From Turbatrix aceti (lineage: Eukaryota; Nematoda; Chromadorea; Rhabditida; Panagrolaimidae): a stretch of 64,000 nucleotides of DNA. The DNA is taken from contig OZ017767.1 in NCBI GenBank assembly GCA_963969345.1, forward strand, positions 2,880,739-2,944,738, in the 5' to 3' direction. Below the pieces are notes generated by a model, which was given only the letters and a program-made list of their open reading frames with translations, was not told where the DNA came from and ran no database searches. Shown here piece after piece: positions 23,151 through 34,902 of the stretch; the first letter of the stretch is position 1; each line of letters starts with the position of its first letter. Made by a program: the position numbers and the translations under genes.

Positions 23151-23564
23151 TTAATAAACTGACTTGCAATGAATACGACTAACAAAGAAAATGTGAAGCC
23201 AATTAGAAATGAAATATAGAATAAAAGATGTTAGCAAGCAAAACATATTGAGTAAATAATAACTGTCAGACCGCTTTCGATTTTTGAAAAGTCCCACCTT
23301 GAATCTATCTTCATGCTTTTTTACACAGTCAATAAAGTTGGAAATCAATTCTAGAGTCTTTATTTGGGATTCGGAAATTCTAGAGGCCAAATATATTTGG
23401 GTATAAACCGTTGAAGTTCGCGTAGTTGCAAACCCCCTTTTGTCATCGATTTTCACCTTAATGTATGGAGGCCGATAATTTCTATCGCTGTTTATAATTT
23501 GCCGAACACAAAAAACCACATTTATCACAGCTGTGATTCCAATCATGGCATCGCCTGCATTCAA
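23151..23564 (-). CDS. Hypothetical protein (137 aa), uncertain
   Basis: A continuous ATG-to-stop frame of 137 codons lies in AT-rich DNA. The middle is mixed polar sequence that does not look like random AT translation (for example YIKVKIDDKRGFATTRTSTV). There are hydrophobic segments near residues 7-20 and 103-128, so a two-pass membrane protein is conceivable. It has no recognisable domain and no clear promoter. It may be a real single-exon gene, an exon, or a relic. Confidence 0.3.
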   Translation of the reverse strand: MNAGDAMIGITAVINVVFCVRQIINSDRNYRPPYIKVKIDDKRGFATTRTSTVYTQIYLASRISESQIKTLELISNFIDCVKKHEDRFKVGLFKNRKRSDSYYLLNMFCLLTSFILYFISNWLHIFFVSRIHCKSVY

Positions 23565-23896
23565 AGTTTCTCAACTCCAAGGTGGCACACTTTGCCAATG
23601 CGAACGATCGCACGTGATCCGCGACCGCGCACACTCTCGCGTTCAAAACTGGCATGACACGCTTTTCACTGGACAGAAATTAGTGTTGATATATCCATGC
23701 TTCCGTGTTGATTAACGTTTTGGTGTAATTACAACACATTTTTTACGTTTTTCAGCATTCAAGGGTCTCGTAGCGAATGTGGTTTTGACGGACTCCAAAC
23801 TTGTGAACGAACGAGTTCATCAGTTTTTTTTTATACAAACGTGTTTTTTAACTGGTAGTGTTTCATGTGTCTTTGTTTTAGGATTCCGTATCCAAA

Positions 23897-25405
23897 ATGA
23901 GCGTTGTGACGGAAGCGGACCGTCGCAAGCTGGATGCGTTCAATACGTGGCACCATGAAGGCCAGTCTATACTCCAGAAAGCGCTCGAAATCGACGAAAA
24001 ATACTCCGGCGCTGCGAAGAAGCGGGAAGCCATCCAACAGTACGAGAAAGCGTTGACCGCGTTCCAGAACTGCTTGAGGTCAATTCCAAGGGCTGTACCG
24101 ACCAAACAAAAGACGGACATTGAGACACGTATCGCGACCGTCAACCGGCACATTCTGCTGGTTCAGGGCAGGCTGGCGGATCTTTCCGACGGGATTTCTG
24201 GTTCCTCGATGAGCGCGCCGGCCTGCGGGAGAAGTTACACTGATACAAATTCAACGGCCACGACTACAAATGTGAGTAGGCCCGGTTTTTGAGGATTTTT
24301 TGGGGATAAAAAAACTGCTATAAGACATTTGTTTTTTTTCCACAAATTTTCAGACATCGGCAAAGAAAACTGGTCTCTCAGCGCTATTTTCTTCCCAGGC
24401 AGAGCAAGAAATCCTGGGCTGTGTCGTGAATCTGACTGGCATTTCCCTGTCTGACGTCATCGGCAACAATGCCGCAAAACAAGCTCTGGAAGAATCCGTC
24501 CTGCTCCCGGCCCTCAATCCTGCCGTTTTTACCGGCCTCCGGGCCCCAGCCAAGGGAATCCTCCTTTTTGGGCCTCCGGGCAACGGAAAGACCATGCTTG
24601 TGGGTTTTTAAAATATTTTTTTGATCCGGGTTTAAACTGGTTAATGTTTGTTCGATTTGGCATTGTACTCTTTTTTTAGGCCAAAGCAATAGCCAGCGAA
24701 GCCAGATGTACATTTTTCAATATCTCAGCCGCCACGATCATGTCAAAATGGGTCGGTGAGGGCGAAAAAATGATGCGGGAATTATTCCGAATTGCCAGAA
24801 ATCGACAGCCTGCGATTATTTTTATTGGTGGGTTTTTTTTGGATTTGAACTGGAATTCTATCTCGATCTTAGACGAAATCGACTCCATGCTCTGCTCCCG
24901 AGGCGAAGACGAAAACGGTGCTTCGCGTCGCGTCAAGACCGAATTCCTCCTCCAATTCGATGGCATCACTTCTGCCAACGAAGATCGGATTCTCGTCCTC
25001 GGAGCCACAAATCGCCCCTTCGAACTCGATGACGGGGTCCTGAGACGATTTTCGAGACGAATCTACATCGACCTTCCAGACGCGAACGCACGGAAGAAAC
25101 TCATTGTATCCAACTTTGAGCGCTCCAAGACCCGGTACAACCTCTCTTCATCCGAGCTCCTATTCATTGCCGACCAAACAAATGGATACAGCTTCTCCGA
25201 CCTCACTGCCCTCTGCAAAGAGGCCGCCATGGGTCCCATCAGGGAACTCTCCCGATCCCAGCTCGAACGGGCGTCCGCGAATCGCATTCGACCCGTACAG
25301 TTTACGGATATCAGCAAATCCATGACCGTAATACGACCCTCGACGAGTCCCGCGAACCAGCAGAAATTGATCGACTTTGCAACGAACTTTGCCCAGACTC
25401 AGTAG
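23897..25405 (+). CDS. spas-1: Spastin-type microtubule-severing AAA ATPase (433 aa)
   Basis: Four exons join in frame: 23897-24271, 24354-24599, 24680-24827 and 24873-25405. The first exon encodes an MIT domain (about residues 10-90, three helices), which in spastin binds ESCRT-III tails. The rest is an AAA cassette: Walker A GPPGNGKT (Lys204), pore-loop region KWVGEGEK, Walker B IIFIDEID (Asp257/Glu258), then sensor ATN and the arginine-finger region GVLRRFSRR. The C-terminus ends FATNFAQTQ, as in spastin/katanin relatives. No N-terminal membrane hairpin is present, so this matches the short spastin form. It should act as an ATP-driven hexamer on microtubules. A TTTTAG acceptor ends at 23881, only 15 bases before the ATG, with no visible upstream exon. 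That fits spliced-leader addition. Fidgetin is less likely because of the MIT domain. Confidence 0.93.
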
Positions 25406-25440
25406 GTACTGGGGGAAAAAGTGGAATGATGAGATACAAC

Positions 25441-25610
25441 TATGAATTTTGTTCTGTACAATTTTTTGCATGTCACTTGATAATAACTGACTTTTTCATT
25501 GTGTATTTTTAGAAAACAGGGACACCCTACGGGGGGGGGGAGTAAAACATTCGTGTCGAGAGCGCAGGATGTCTGTTGCCGGTCTTGGCACGAATTTTTG
25601 GTTGAAACGG
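25441..25610 (+). repeat. Dispersed repeat, copy 1
   Basis: This stretch, with words such as GTTCTGTAC, GATAATAACTG and TATTCGTGTCG-like sequence, recurs in the same orientation at about 27707-28045. The two copies flank the TTAA palindrome. It contains a run of nine or more G at about 25541. It is probably part of an older repeat into which the palindrome inserted, or a tandem duplication around it. Confidence 0.6.
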
Positions 25611-25619
25611 TTTTGTGCT

Positions 25620-27605
25620 TTAAAAGGGACTCTGCGAGCCGATTTGAGGTCGGCGACCCAGCTAATTTACAACTTCAAATGTTTTGTGCCCAAGTTGTAG
25701 GGGGGCCTATAGGAGACTCCAAATGGGCCATAATAGATTTTTCAGATGCCGGATTCTGGAGCTAGGGCTTCTCGAATGTTTTGACGTCAAAATTTCAAAC
25801 TGCTTCTAAAAATCTGATTTTTGGCATACAGGGGTATCTTGGCAGGAGAAATCGACTGGTGTATTCCGATTTTTCAAAAAACATCTGACTTTTTTGAAAA
25901 AATTGATTTTCTTAGATTTACCTGTTTTACCGTCAAAAATTGGCTGTGGCGTCCGAGAGAGGATCCTCCAGCGGGTTTTGACACCGGAATCTGAAAGCCC
26001 GTCTTTTTTGACGTCGATTGAGGTATTACACAAAAAAAATTATGTCCCTTTATTTGACCAACACTAGGCTTGTATGGCGCGCACTTGGTAAAAAAACACC
26101 TTTGTCGAGTTTCCGAAATGAATATTTTTATAGTTGGAAAAATCTAATTTGTGGTTTCCGGGGGTATTTTGGCACGAGAAATCGACTGGTGTATTCAGAT
26201 TTCTCAAAAAACATCTGATTTTTATGAAAAACTTGATGGTTGATGTTTTACCGTTATTTACCGTCACAAAAATGGCTGCAGCGCCCAAGAGCAGGTCTTC
26301 CAGGCAGGTTTGATGCCAGAATCGGTTCCCCCATCTTTTTCGACGTCGATTGATGTATAACACAGAAAAATTGAGGTGCCTTTCTTTGACCATAGCCAGG
26401 TTTTTATCGCGCGCACTAGGTACAAACACCCTTTTTTTGCGTCATTGACCGAAAAAGACGTGGGCGCTTTTGTTTTATGTGCTTACGGTCACCTGGGTAT
26501 GTTTAGACAGGTCCCAAAAATTGTTTTTAGCGACTTGCGCTCCTTATCAGATAATTGAAGCGCTAAATTACGATATTTCAGTTTCATGTTTTTTTAATGC
26601 CAGTGACAATACACAAAATAATCGGATGATCAGCGCAAGTCGCTAAAAACAATATTTAGGACATGCCTGAACACACCCAGGTGACCGTGAGCACATAAAA
26701 CAAAAATTGGCTTCAGGGCTTTTTTTTGAACATGACTCCTGTTACGCGCGCCCACGTCTTTTTCGGTCAATGACGCAAAAAAAGGTGTTTGCACCAAGTG
26801 CGCGCGATAAAAACCTGGCTATGGTCAAAGAAAGGCACCTCAATTTTTCTGTGTTATACATCAATCGACGTCGAAAAAGATGGGGAAACCGATTCTGGCA
26901 TCAAAACTGCCTGGAAGATTCTCCCTTGGGCGCTGCAGCCATTTTTGTGACGGTAAATAACGGTAAAACATCAACCATCAAGTTTTTCATAAAAATCAGA
27001 TGTTTTTTGAGAAATCTGAATACACCAGTCGATTTCTCGTGCCAAAATACCCCCGGAAACCACAAATTAGATTTTTCCAACTATAAAAATATTCATTTCG
27101 GAAACTCGACAAAGGTGTTTTTTTACCAAGTGCGCGCCATACAAGCCTAGTGTTGGTCAAATAAAGGGACATAATTTTTTTTGTGTAATACCTCAATCGA
27201 CGTCAAAAAAGACGGGCTTTCAGATTCCGGTGTCAAAACCCGCTGGAGGATCCTCTCTCGGACGCCACAGCCAATTTTTGACGGTAAAACAGGTAAATCT
27301 AAGAAAATCAATTTTTTCAAAAAAGTCAGATGTTTTTTGAAAAATCGGAATACACCAGTCGATTTCTCGTGCCAAGATACCCCTGTATGCCAAAAATCAG
27401 ATTTTTAGAAGCAGTTTGAAATTTTGACGTCAAAACATTCGAGAAGCCCTAGCTCCAGAATCCGGCATCTGAAAAATCTATTATGGCCCATTTGGAGTCT
27501 CCCATAGGCCCCCCTACAACTTGGGCACAAAACATTTGAAGTTGTAAATTAGCTGGGTCGCGGCCTTCACCTTATTCCAAAATCGGCTCGCAGAGTCCCT
27601 CTTAA
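25620..27605. mobile_element. Giant TTAA-flanked palindrome (fold-back/MITE-like), element 1
   Basis: Two arms of roughly 0.9 kb are imperfect reverse complements around a centre near 26587, with an unpaired spacer of about 90 bases (about 26541-26632). The ends read TTAA plus AAGGGACTCTGCGAGC on the left and GCTCGCAGAGTCCCTC plus TTAA on the right. This fits 16-bp terminal repeats bounded by a TTAA target duplication, as used by piggyBac-type transposases. Each arm carries internal repeats (for example GAAATCGACTGGTGTATTC at about 25845 and 26178, again in the other arm). Open frames inside are symmetric by-products. No transposase is present, so it would be non-autonomous. Arm mismatches show it is not brand new. 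Confidence 0.85.
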
Positions 27606-27706
27606 AAAATATTTGAATTGTAACTGATATATTGGAAAACTGTGTTCCAATTTTAAATAGAACAAAAAAACTGTGGGTAGAAGTGGAGACATGGAACACA
27701 ATACAT

Positions 27707-28632
27707 AAATATGAGCCTCGTTCTGTACGATTTTTTTGGATGTCACTCGATAATAACTGTGGCTCGAACGACAAAAGCATATTTTTCCTTGTCGAAAACA
27801 GGGGTATTTTAGGGGGAGATGTAAAATATTCGTGTCGTTCTGTACATTTTAAGGGGCTTTTGATAATAACTGTTTCACCTTGTTTGGTCAGTAAAATTTA
27901 TCTATTTTTTTCGATACGAAAATATATGTTTTTTGTGTCAAAACTGGAATTTCGAGCAGGTAAAATATTATTATGGTGTCGAGAGTGCATCCGGGGTCTC
28001 GATATCTGTTGCCGGGCATGCCACGAATTTTTATACACGACAAAATTTTTTTTTTTAAATTAAAACTGCCCTTACCAATTAGTTTCTCTGATGTGAGAGT
28101 TCAGAATGTCGCGGTTTTGAATCTCAAAACGGCCCTGGCCGGGCCGGTATTTCCCGCGACAAAAAATAAAACTGACTTGTTTTTGATAAAAAGGTTTTCC
28201 AATTTTAATAGCATAAAAAAACTGTGTTGTCTTTTGGTTCTGCACGACATAAAAATATTTTTCAAATTGAAACTGGAATCAAATTGATGTTTCGAATTTT
28301 GAAATAAAAAACTGGTTAATTGTTTTTGAGTTTGAAACTGTTTTCTCATGATGTAAGAACTTTTTTTTTAATTGAATTAATTTCCAAGTTTATAGACAAA
28401 AAAAACGACAAAAATATTTATTTAGCATAATTTTGGAAACGTTATTCCAATTTTAGAGCAAAAAAAACTGTTTTATACGACTTCAAAAATAAATGGAAAA
28501 ATTCATGTTCAAATATCTGCAAATGGTTCCAGAAGTGTTCTGTGGTTGATTGAAAGTTCGTGTCCTTCGTCTGACTTGTTACGGCCGTTAGCGACGTTCT
28601 TGATGATGAAACTGAATTGCTTTAAAAGCCGG
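27707..28632 (+). repeat. Dispersed repeat copy 2 and related repeated words
   Basis: Positions 27707-28045 repeat sequence from 25441-25610 in the same orientation, with a second internal pass (GTCGAGAG...TGTTGCCGGGCATGCCACGAA at about 27977). Beyond it, a 25-30 bp unit beginning TTCCAATTTTA and ending in an A run plus CTGT occurs three times (about 27646, 28197 and 28444). There is no gene. Confidence 0.55.
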
Positions 28633-29814
28633 TTATCCAAAATAGTACTCGTGGGCATCCTGGGGCAACGTCCATGACCCGGCCGTCAGCTCCATGAGCA
28701 GGAGAATCATCTTACGGGCCCAGGGCTCGCTGACATCGACGAAGGCATCTCGAATCTGGTTTTTAAGACGACCCAACTCGTCTGGACACTGTCGTTCAAG
28801 GTCATAGCCGATGCTGAGGAGGGAAGCAATAATGCATTCCAATTCCTCGATTTTGAGTGACTCGAGCACCGGTGGCTTGAGCAGGTAGTCAAAGAGGTTG
28901 AAGATGACCTCGACCATCTCGCCTTCGTACGTGAACCCAACATTCGCGTAAAGATCCGAGACAAAGGTCAGAAATCCGATCCATACCCTCAGGTGATTGA
29001 CCCGGAGTTGGTCCCGGCACTCGTAGTACTGTAGGATGGAGGTAACGAGGCCCTGGTGAAAAGCGACCCTCGACGGGCACTCGAGCAACGCCGCGCACAG
29101 TCTTGCAACCACCCGGCCTGACGATTTGTTCTCCTCGATGGCGTGTTGGACGAGGTACTGTCCCAACGAACGACCTGCAGTCTCTGATTCCAGGTTAGAA
29201 GCTAGAAATTCGTCGATGAGCGCACGTTCTTTGACGAGCGTGAGATTTTGCAGCGCTGTTTGGATGTCCTCGATGTCTTTTTGGATCAAAGGCTTTTTTC
29301 GGGGTTCTTTGATGACGGATGAGAGCGTTCTGGTCAAAGATGGGGTCTTTGTTTCGGGGGGTCGGGGCTTGGATGGCCGGGGTTGGGGTTGGTCGGAAAC
29401 TGAGGTGAAATTTAACGTTTGCTGTTTGGTAATTGGAGCAGCGTTGGTTCCCGTCGAAGAAGATGAAGACGAAGCTCGGCTCGAAGAAGGGTCTTCTTTT
29501 ATCGTCGAGAAGCCCGAATTGCTAGGATTGGATTTTTTTGGTTCATTGGGAGGTGCCGTGGAGGAGGCAGGGACGTTTCGCAGTCCTGAATAAGTATCGG
29601 ATTTTTTTTAACTGTTAAGAGTGCATATTTTTGAATATTTTTTTATAAAAACTGCAACGTTTTTTTGATTTCATTAAACAACGTTTTGCAAATTCCCACA
29701 AAAAAAATTACCTGGCGGCCGGTAAATCTGTAGCGAAGGCCTCGCAGACGCGCCCTTCTTCTTGCCACCGGGGCTGTCGATGTTGATGGGCTCAACTTTA
29801 ACCGTGGCTTCCAT
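28633..29814 (-). CDS. MIF4G-domain protein, CTIF/MIF4GD/PAIP1-like (351 aa)
   Basis: Two minus-strand exons: 29814-29712 and 29585-28633, joined across a 126-bp intron. The first exon encodes an acidic/basic leader ending in a short motif (LQIYRPPG) of the kind found at the start of eIF4G- and PABP-interacting proteins. Next is a Ser/Pro/Thr-rich linker, then from about residue 140 an all-helical MIF4G-like domain with the segment FHQGLVTSILQYYECRDQLR and a following helix WIGFLTFVSDLYANVGF. That pattern is closest to the CTIF/MIF4GD group. These proteins bridge mRNA-bound factors and the translation machinery in the cytoplasm, which is the expected role. The exact subfamily is not settled. 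No poly(A) signal is obvious. Confidence 0.7.
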
Positions 29815-30416
29815 GATAGGGGTGGTGGTAGATCGCTTAGCAATTATAAATCTATTTTTAAATATCCGGCGACAGCTGTTGTTTTAGTAGATATTTATGA
29901 GTCCGCACGACGAAGAAACAAACACGTAGGAGGTAGGACAATCGATATTGGATAACCAACAACTAATCAAAACCGATGACGAACAATTTGATTCTCGAAT
30001 GTACATATGTAAGCTTTTGAATACAAAACGTCAAAGAGCAGCAGCAAGACTGCAACGGAGGAAAAACTGAAAAGCAGAACGAGGGAATGCGCACGCTAGC
30101 GAGGATCAGAACAAAGCAGCCAGCGGCTGTGGGCTGTGGTGGACTGCTGCGAACATCGAGGATAGCAGTGTGGCTACCGGAGGGCCGGCCCGTTGTTCGT
30201 ACACCCCTCTTCTCTGATTATTCGGTCGACCACGAGAAACGAGCTACGATCAACGGGAAAAGCTACTTTGGAGGCTCGGGAGTTCGTTCGTGTTCACAAA
30301 AATGCGTAGTCACTGTCGCTGTTCTGTTCTCGTGGCTCACCATCACAGGGGCCCTCTGCCTCTGGCGGTCGGGTCGGTCCGGTCCCTCCGTGGAGGTTGG
30401 AGAGGGCGAGTACTGC
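29815..30416. other. Promoter side of the MIF4G gene and intergenic DNA
   Basis: No gene is supported. GC-richer sequence at about 30080-30416 contains open frames without coding character and ends directly at the second palindrome. Confidence 0.25.
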
Positions 30417-31499
30417 TTAAGACCCACTCTGTGAGCTTTTTTATTCGTAAGGTGGACCGTCCGACACAGGCATTTTACAACTTCCGATGTTTTGTGCCAT
30501 AGTTGTTGGCACCCATAGGGAGGGTCAACTTTTCGGTATGTGACATTTTTCAGATGCCGGATTCAGGAGATACGGGCTTCTGCAATTTTCGACGTCAAAT
30601 TTTCAAATTGCTTCTAAAATTCTAATTTTTGGTACACAGGGGTATCTTGGCACGAGAAATCGACTGGTGTATTTACTTTTGTCAAAAAACATCTGTTTGT
30701 TTTGAAAAACCATGTTTTATGGTTTTCCCGCCTATTTTCGTCCGTTGCTTGGCTCCAGCATCCGTATTTTACTCGCCGAGGCCGTTTTCACAGTGAATTC
30801 TAACATTACATATTGTTACCTCTCGCAAGAAGTCAAAGAAAAAATTTATTTGCATACCTTTTTTTCTACAGAAACCATTTTGTAACGCCAACTAGGGTCA
30901 AAAACGGGCAAAAAGTGCACAGAATACGTCGGAACGGGTCTCTTTTCATGTGCGCAACGTGCGAACGCGCGCCGAACTGCGACGCACGCATACCGCTCTC
31001 TTCTTTCTCGCGGTTTTGCCCGTTTTTGACCCTAGTTGGCGTTACAAAATGGTTTCTGTGGAAAAAAAGGTATGCAAATAAATTTTTTCTTTGACTTCTT
31101 GCGAGAGGTAACAATATGTAATGTTAGAATTCACTGTGAAAACGGCCTCGGCGAGTAAAATACGGATGCTGGAGCCAAGCAACGGACGAAAATAGGCGGG
31201 AAAACCATAAAACATGGTTTTTCAAAACAAACAGATGTTTTTTGACAAAAGTAAATACACCAGTAGATTTCTCGTTCCAAGATACCCCTGTGTACCAATC
31301 ATCAGAATTTTTGAAGCATTTTGAAAATTTGACGTCGGAAACTTCCAGGAGCCGTAGCTCCAGAATCCGGCATCTAAAAAATTTTTGATAGGGGTATTTG
31401 GACCCTCCCCATAAGTGCCTACAATTTTGGCACAAAACATCGGAAGGTGTAAAATGCCTGTGTCGTCGGAAATAAAAAAGCTCACAGAGTGGGTCTTAA
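30417..31499. mobile_element. TTAA-flanked palindrome (fold-back/MITE-like), element 2
   Basis: The arms are about 0.5 kb (30417-30913 and 31013-31499) with a 99-bp GC-rich spacer. Ends: TTAA plus GACCCACTCTGTGAGC, and its exact reverse complement plus TTAA. The end sequence matches that of element 1 at about 12 of 16 positions. The interior shares long words with it (ACAGGGGTATCTTGGCACG, AAATCGACTGGTGTATT), so both belong to one family. The arms are very similar, so this copy is younger or better preserved. The same open frame appears on both strands because of the symmetry and is not a gene. Confidence 0.88.
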
Positions 31500-32522
31500 T
31501 TGGAACACCGCCTCAGGACATCACTGGTTTGCATTAGCAGCCCCCAATTTTTTTCAATCAATTGCTCTTTTCTTTCTTTTCTTCTCTTTTCATTTCACTG
31601 CTTATTTTTTTGTCCGACAATCAATTTCTCAATTTCGGCTGTCAATCAGAATTGTCAATTTTTTTTTCGGGAAAACAAATTATAACTGACCCAATAGTTG
31701 CTCGTTTTCATTCGTTTTACGTAGTGTACATACATATATGTAACTGGCCATAAATCAATCATTAAAAAAACCGTCAATCGTTTATTTTGATTGAAAACAT
31801 CCGTTAAAAAAAAATCATTAACAATTTTTTTCACTGAGCAGTTGTATATCTGAATTGACATGTTTTTTTTTCGTAGAAGAAACTAACTGAAGCCCACCGT
31901 TTGTATCTACATAATTTCGATTCATTTTAAAAACACATTTTTTTTTATTTTTATCAATGCCAAAAATTTGATAGAAACAAACATCTTGGAATTCATTTCT
32001 CACTATTGAAAACAATAAACTGAACATGGTTGTTAACAAAAGATAAAAAATAAACATGAAAATAAAAAAAATTAAAAAAATAAATAAAAAATAATAATAA
32101 AAAATAAAAAAAATAAAAAAAACTGAGTTTGTATATAACTTTTTTTTTTTTTTTAAATTTTTTTTTTCTTGCAATTGAAAAAAATAACTGATCCACATGT
32201 GTACAAAAATAGTAAAAAAAAACTGACTTAGGGAACTTGTCCTTTTTACGATCGCTGTGAATCGATGGAAAGCAAACAAACACATGCAACAACAAAAAAA
32301 AACACCGCAAAAGACAGAGAACCACGACAAAAAGTGTGTCGAGGTTGGGGGCACGATGTGTCTTCCTGCCCATCGACTTGCCTGTCCTCCTGTTACAATT
32401 GTGCAAGTTGTTGTCAAGTCAATTCACCGATCTAAACAACCTTGGCCGTTGGTCGCTGGTCGCTGGCCGTTTACCTGTTGTTTTCTATATTTTTACTTAT
32501 TTAAAAAAACTGGACAAAACCA
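31500..32522. other. AT-rich low-complexity DNA upstream of the UGT gene
   Basis: Dominated by A and T runs, including long AAATAA stretches at about 32040-32160. A GC-richer segment at 32330-32480 lies about 50-190 bp before the UGT start and may be its promoter. Confidence 0.3.
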
Positions 32523-34559
32523 ATGAATTTTAATTTTTTGTTCACTCTTTTTCTTGCCATCCTGGCAATCCACGCCAGCAGAGCGTACAAGATCGGCATT
32601 CTTGTGCCTGACATGGTCGGCAGCCAGGTAATTTTTTTTAACTGATAGGATCTGGTATACCATTTTTTTTTAGATTGTGTTCAACCAACGCGTAGCAGCA
32701 GTCCTCGCCTCAGCCGGACACAATGTCACCCTTATCCGTATCCAGATGATGCCCTACAAAGACGTCAAATCCACGACCCATCCAGGTGTCACCGAGTGGT
32801 TCGTCAACGGCATCGACGCAAACTTTGACAGTCAGAAGTTTTACGAGCAACATTCGGTCATGGAATACAGTGAAACCGCGCCAATCGAATTGTTCAAAAT
32901 TTTTGGGGATATTATCGTCAATTCTTGTAACTGTAGGTCTAATTTTTTTCGTGGCTCAAAAAAACTTTTTCTGATTTTTTTTAACTGTTTTTCGATTTTG
33001 GAAATAGAATTAATTTAACGAAAAAGAAACAAACATTTTTTTTCAGCAACGATTCACGACGAAGAATTCATCGCTAAACTGAAGAACGAAAAGTTTGACG
33101 TACTTTTTGGTCACTTTTTTGGATACTGCTCGGTTGGGCTTCAGAAAGTAGCCGGCGTGCGATCGTGGATTTCGCTGAACAGCGGAGCCGTCATGGACTA
33201 CGTCGCTCAGTCTGTTGGACTTTACGTTCAGCCAAGTTTTGCTCCTCGTGGGTTTTTTTAACTGCTCATTTATCTACTTCTTGATATTCAAAGATTGTGT
33301 ATATACTATGTGTATATTATTAAAAATAACTGCCTAAAAATTTTTTCATCCCATAAAAAATAACTGGGTATTTTTTTCTTGTTATTTCATTTTTTTAAAT
33401 AATTAAAAGCGTTATAATAATATTTACATATTTATTAATAATAACTGCACTAGCTTTCGGAGTTTCTGAAAAACAACTTTTTCAGCATTAATGATGGACG
33501 CCAGCGACAGACTAACAATTGTACAGCGCTTCAAGTCGATCATCGGCCACACGATCACGCCCCTAATCTCAAAATACCTCACTGCATCTCGAGAAACCAA
33601 ACTCTTCCGTGCCAAATTCGGTGCTGATTTCCCGGACCTCTTTGACCTCGCCAGCACCGCGTCATTGGTTTTTGCGAACTCGGATGAACTCTACGACCTT
33701 CCCCGGCAGACGCTGCACAAGATCATCAACATCGGCGGCATTGGCATGCAGTCCTTCGACGCGAAGCCTCTCCCGGATGAAATCCAGTCGAAAGTCGACG
33801 CTGCCAACGCTGTCGTTGTTTTTACGTTTGGCTCGGTGGCAAACGCGACTCTGATGCCGCTGGCGTGGAAGCAGGCCTTCATGGCAGCCTTTGGTGAACT
33901 CAGAAAAGATATCGTAGTTTTTATGAGGTACAACACGCCGGATATGGACGATTTCAAGCCGGATAACGTGGTATTAAGCAAATGGTTGCCCCAGGCGGAT
34001 TTGTTGCGTGAGTTTTTTTTTGGGTTTTTGGAATTTTTAACTGGTGCGCAATTTTTGTCCAGGACACCCTAAAACACGAGTATTCATCACCCACGGCGGG
34101 TACAACGGCGTGCAGGAGGCCATAAACGCTGCGAAGCCGATTATCACTGTTCCATTGTTTGGAGATCAATTTCGAAATTCGAGAATCGCAGAAAAGCACG
34201 GATTCGGCATCGTTCTGCCCAAATCGAATGTTTCGAAGGACGCGATCGTTGCCGCCATCCGCGCAGCCCTCGACGATCCCTCCTACTCCGCAGCTGCGCA
34301 CCGCATGGCCAGCATGGTCTCGCGCAGACCCATCTCGCCATCGACGCTCCTAATTCGTTGGACCGAATTTGCAGCCGAATTCGGGCCACTCGACAATCTG
34401 CGACCCGTCAGCGCAGAACTCGGTCTCGTCACGCTCTACAACCTTGACATTTACGGTGGACTTCTCCTCGTCTTCTTTATCCTCACCTGGATCACCTGGC
34501 GTCTGATTTCCTGGATTTGGACTCGGGCAGTCGGCCCAGAAAAAATTAAATTTGAATGA
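32523..34559 (+). CDS. UDP-glucuronosyltransferase/glucosyltransferase (527 aa)
   Basis: Five exons in frame: 32523-32627, 32674-32932, 33047-33247, 33486-34007 and 34063-34559. The protein has an N-terminal signal peptide (LFTLFLAILAIHAS), then the acceptor-binding half. The C-terminal half carries the UGT signature (WLPQADLL, then RVFITHGGYNGVQEAINAAKPIITVP with conserved His, Gly and Glu), which binds the UDP-sugar. Near the C-terminus is a membrane span (LLLVFFILTWITWRLISW) followed by a short basic tail, giving the usual type I topology in the endoplasmic reticulum with a lumenal active site. Length is normal for the family (about 525). Nematodes have many such enzymes for conjugating lipophilic compounds. 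The stop codon overlaps an AATAAA signal. It is the first of six closely spaced plus-strand genes. Confidence 0.93.
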
Positions 34560-34902
34560 ATAAATTTGTTGAGTATATACATATTTTGTGCTTTGATAGC
34601 TCAGGACTTGTCCTAATCATTACGACAAATGCCGGCACTAAAAATTCAAAAATGCCGCTGTCCAAGTCAAATTTATGAGCGCGAATGAACGCGGTTTTGC
34701 GCTCCATTGTCGTGAAAATGAATGTTGTGCAACCGTGAATCATCCATCATTATGCAAAAACTGAAGGGTAATCGGGATTCCGACAATGGCACGCATCGTG
34801 CTGCGCTTCAAGGCAGCCGGTCGTATTACCTATATCGATAGCTGCCTGACACGCTGACTCTGAACATCGTCCTGCATCGTCTACAACGTCTCGGAAGCTT
34901 AA

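Noticed and set aside
25806..27408. Mirrored open frames on both strands of the large palindrome
   Set aside because: Their identical sequences are a product of the inverted arms; no domain or coding bias is visible.
30813..31114. Near-identical frames starting MLPLARSQRK on both strands
   Set aside because: Again a symmetry effect of the second palindrome.
31818..32417. A 199-codon minus-strand frame rich in Phe, Tyr and Lys
   Set aside because: It is the translation of A/T runs, without coding character or homology.
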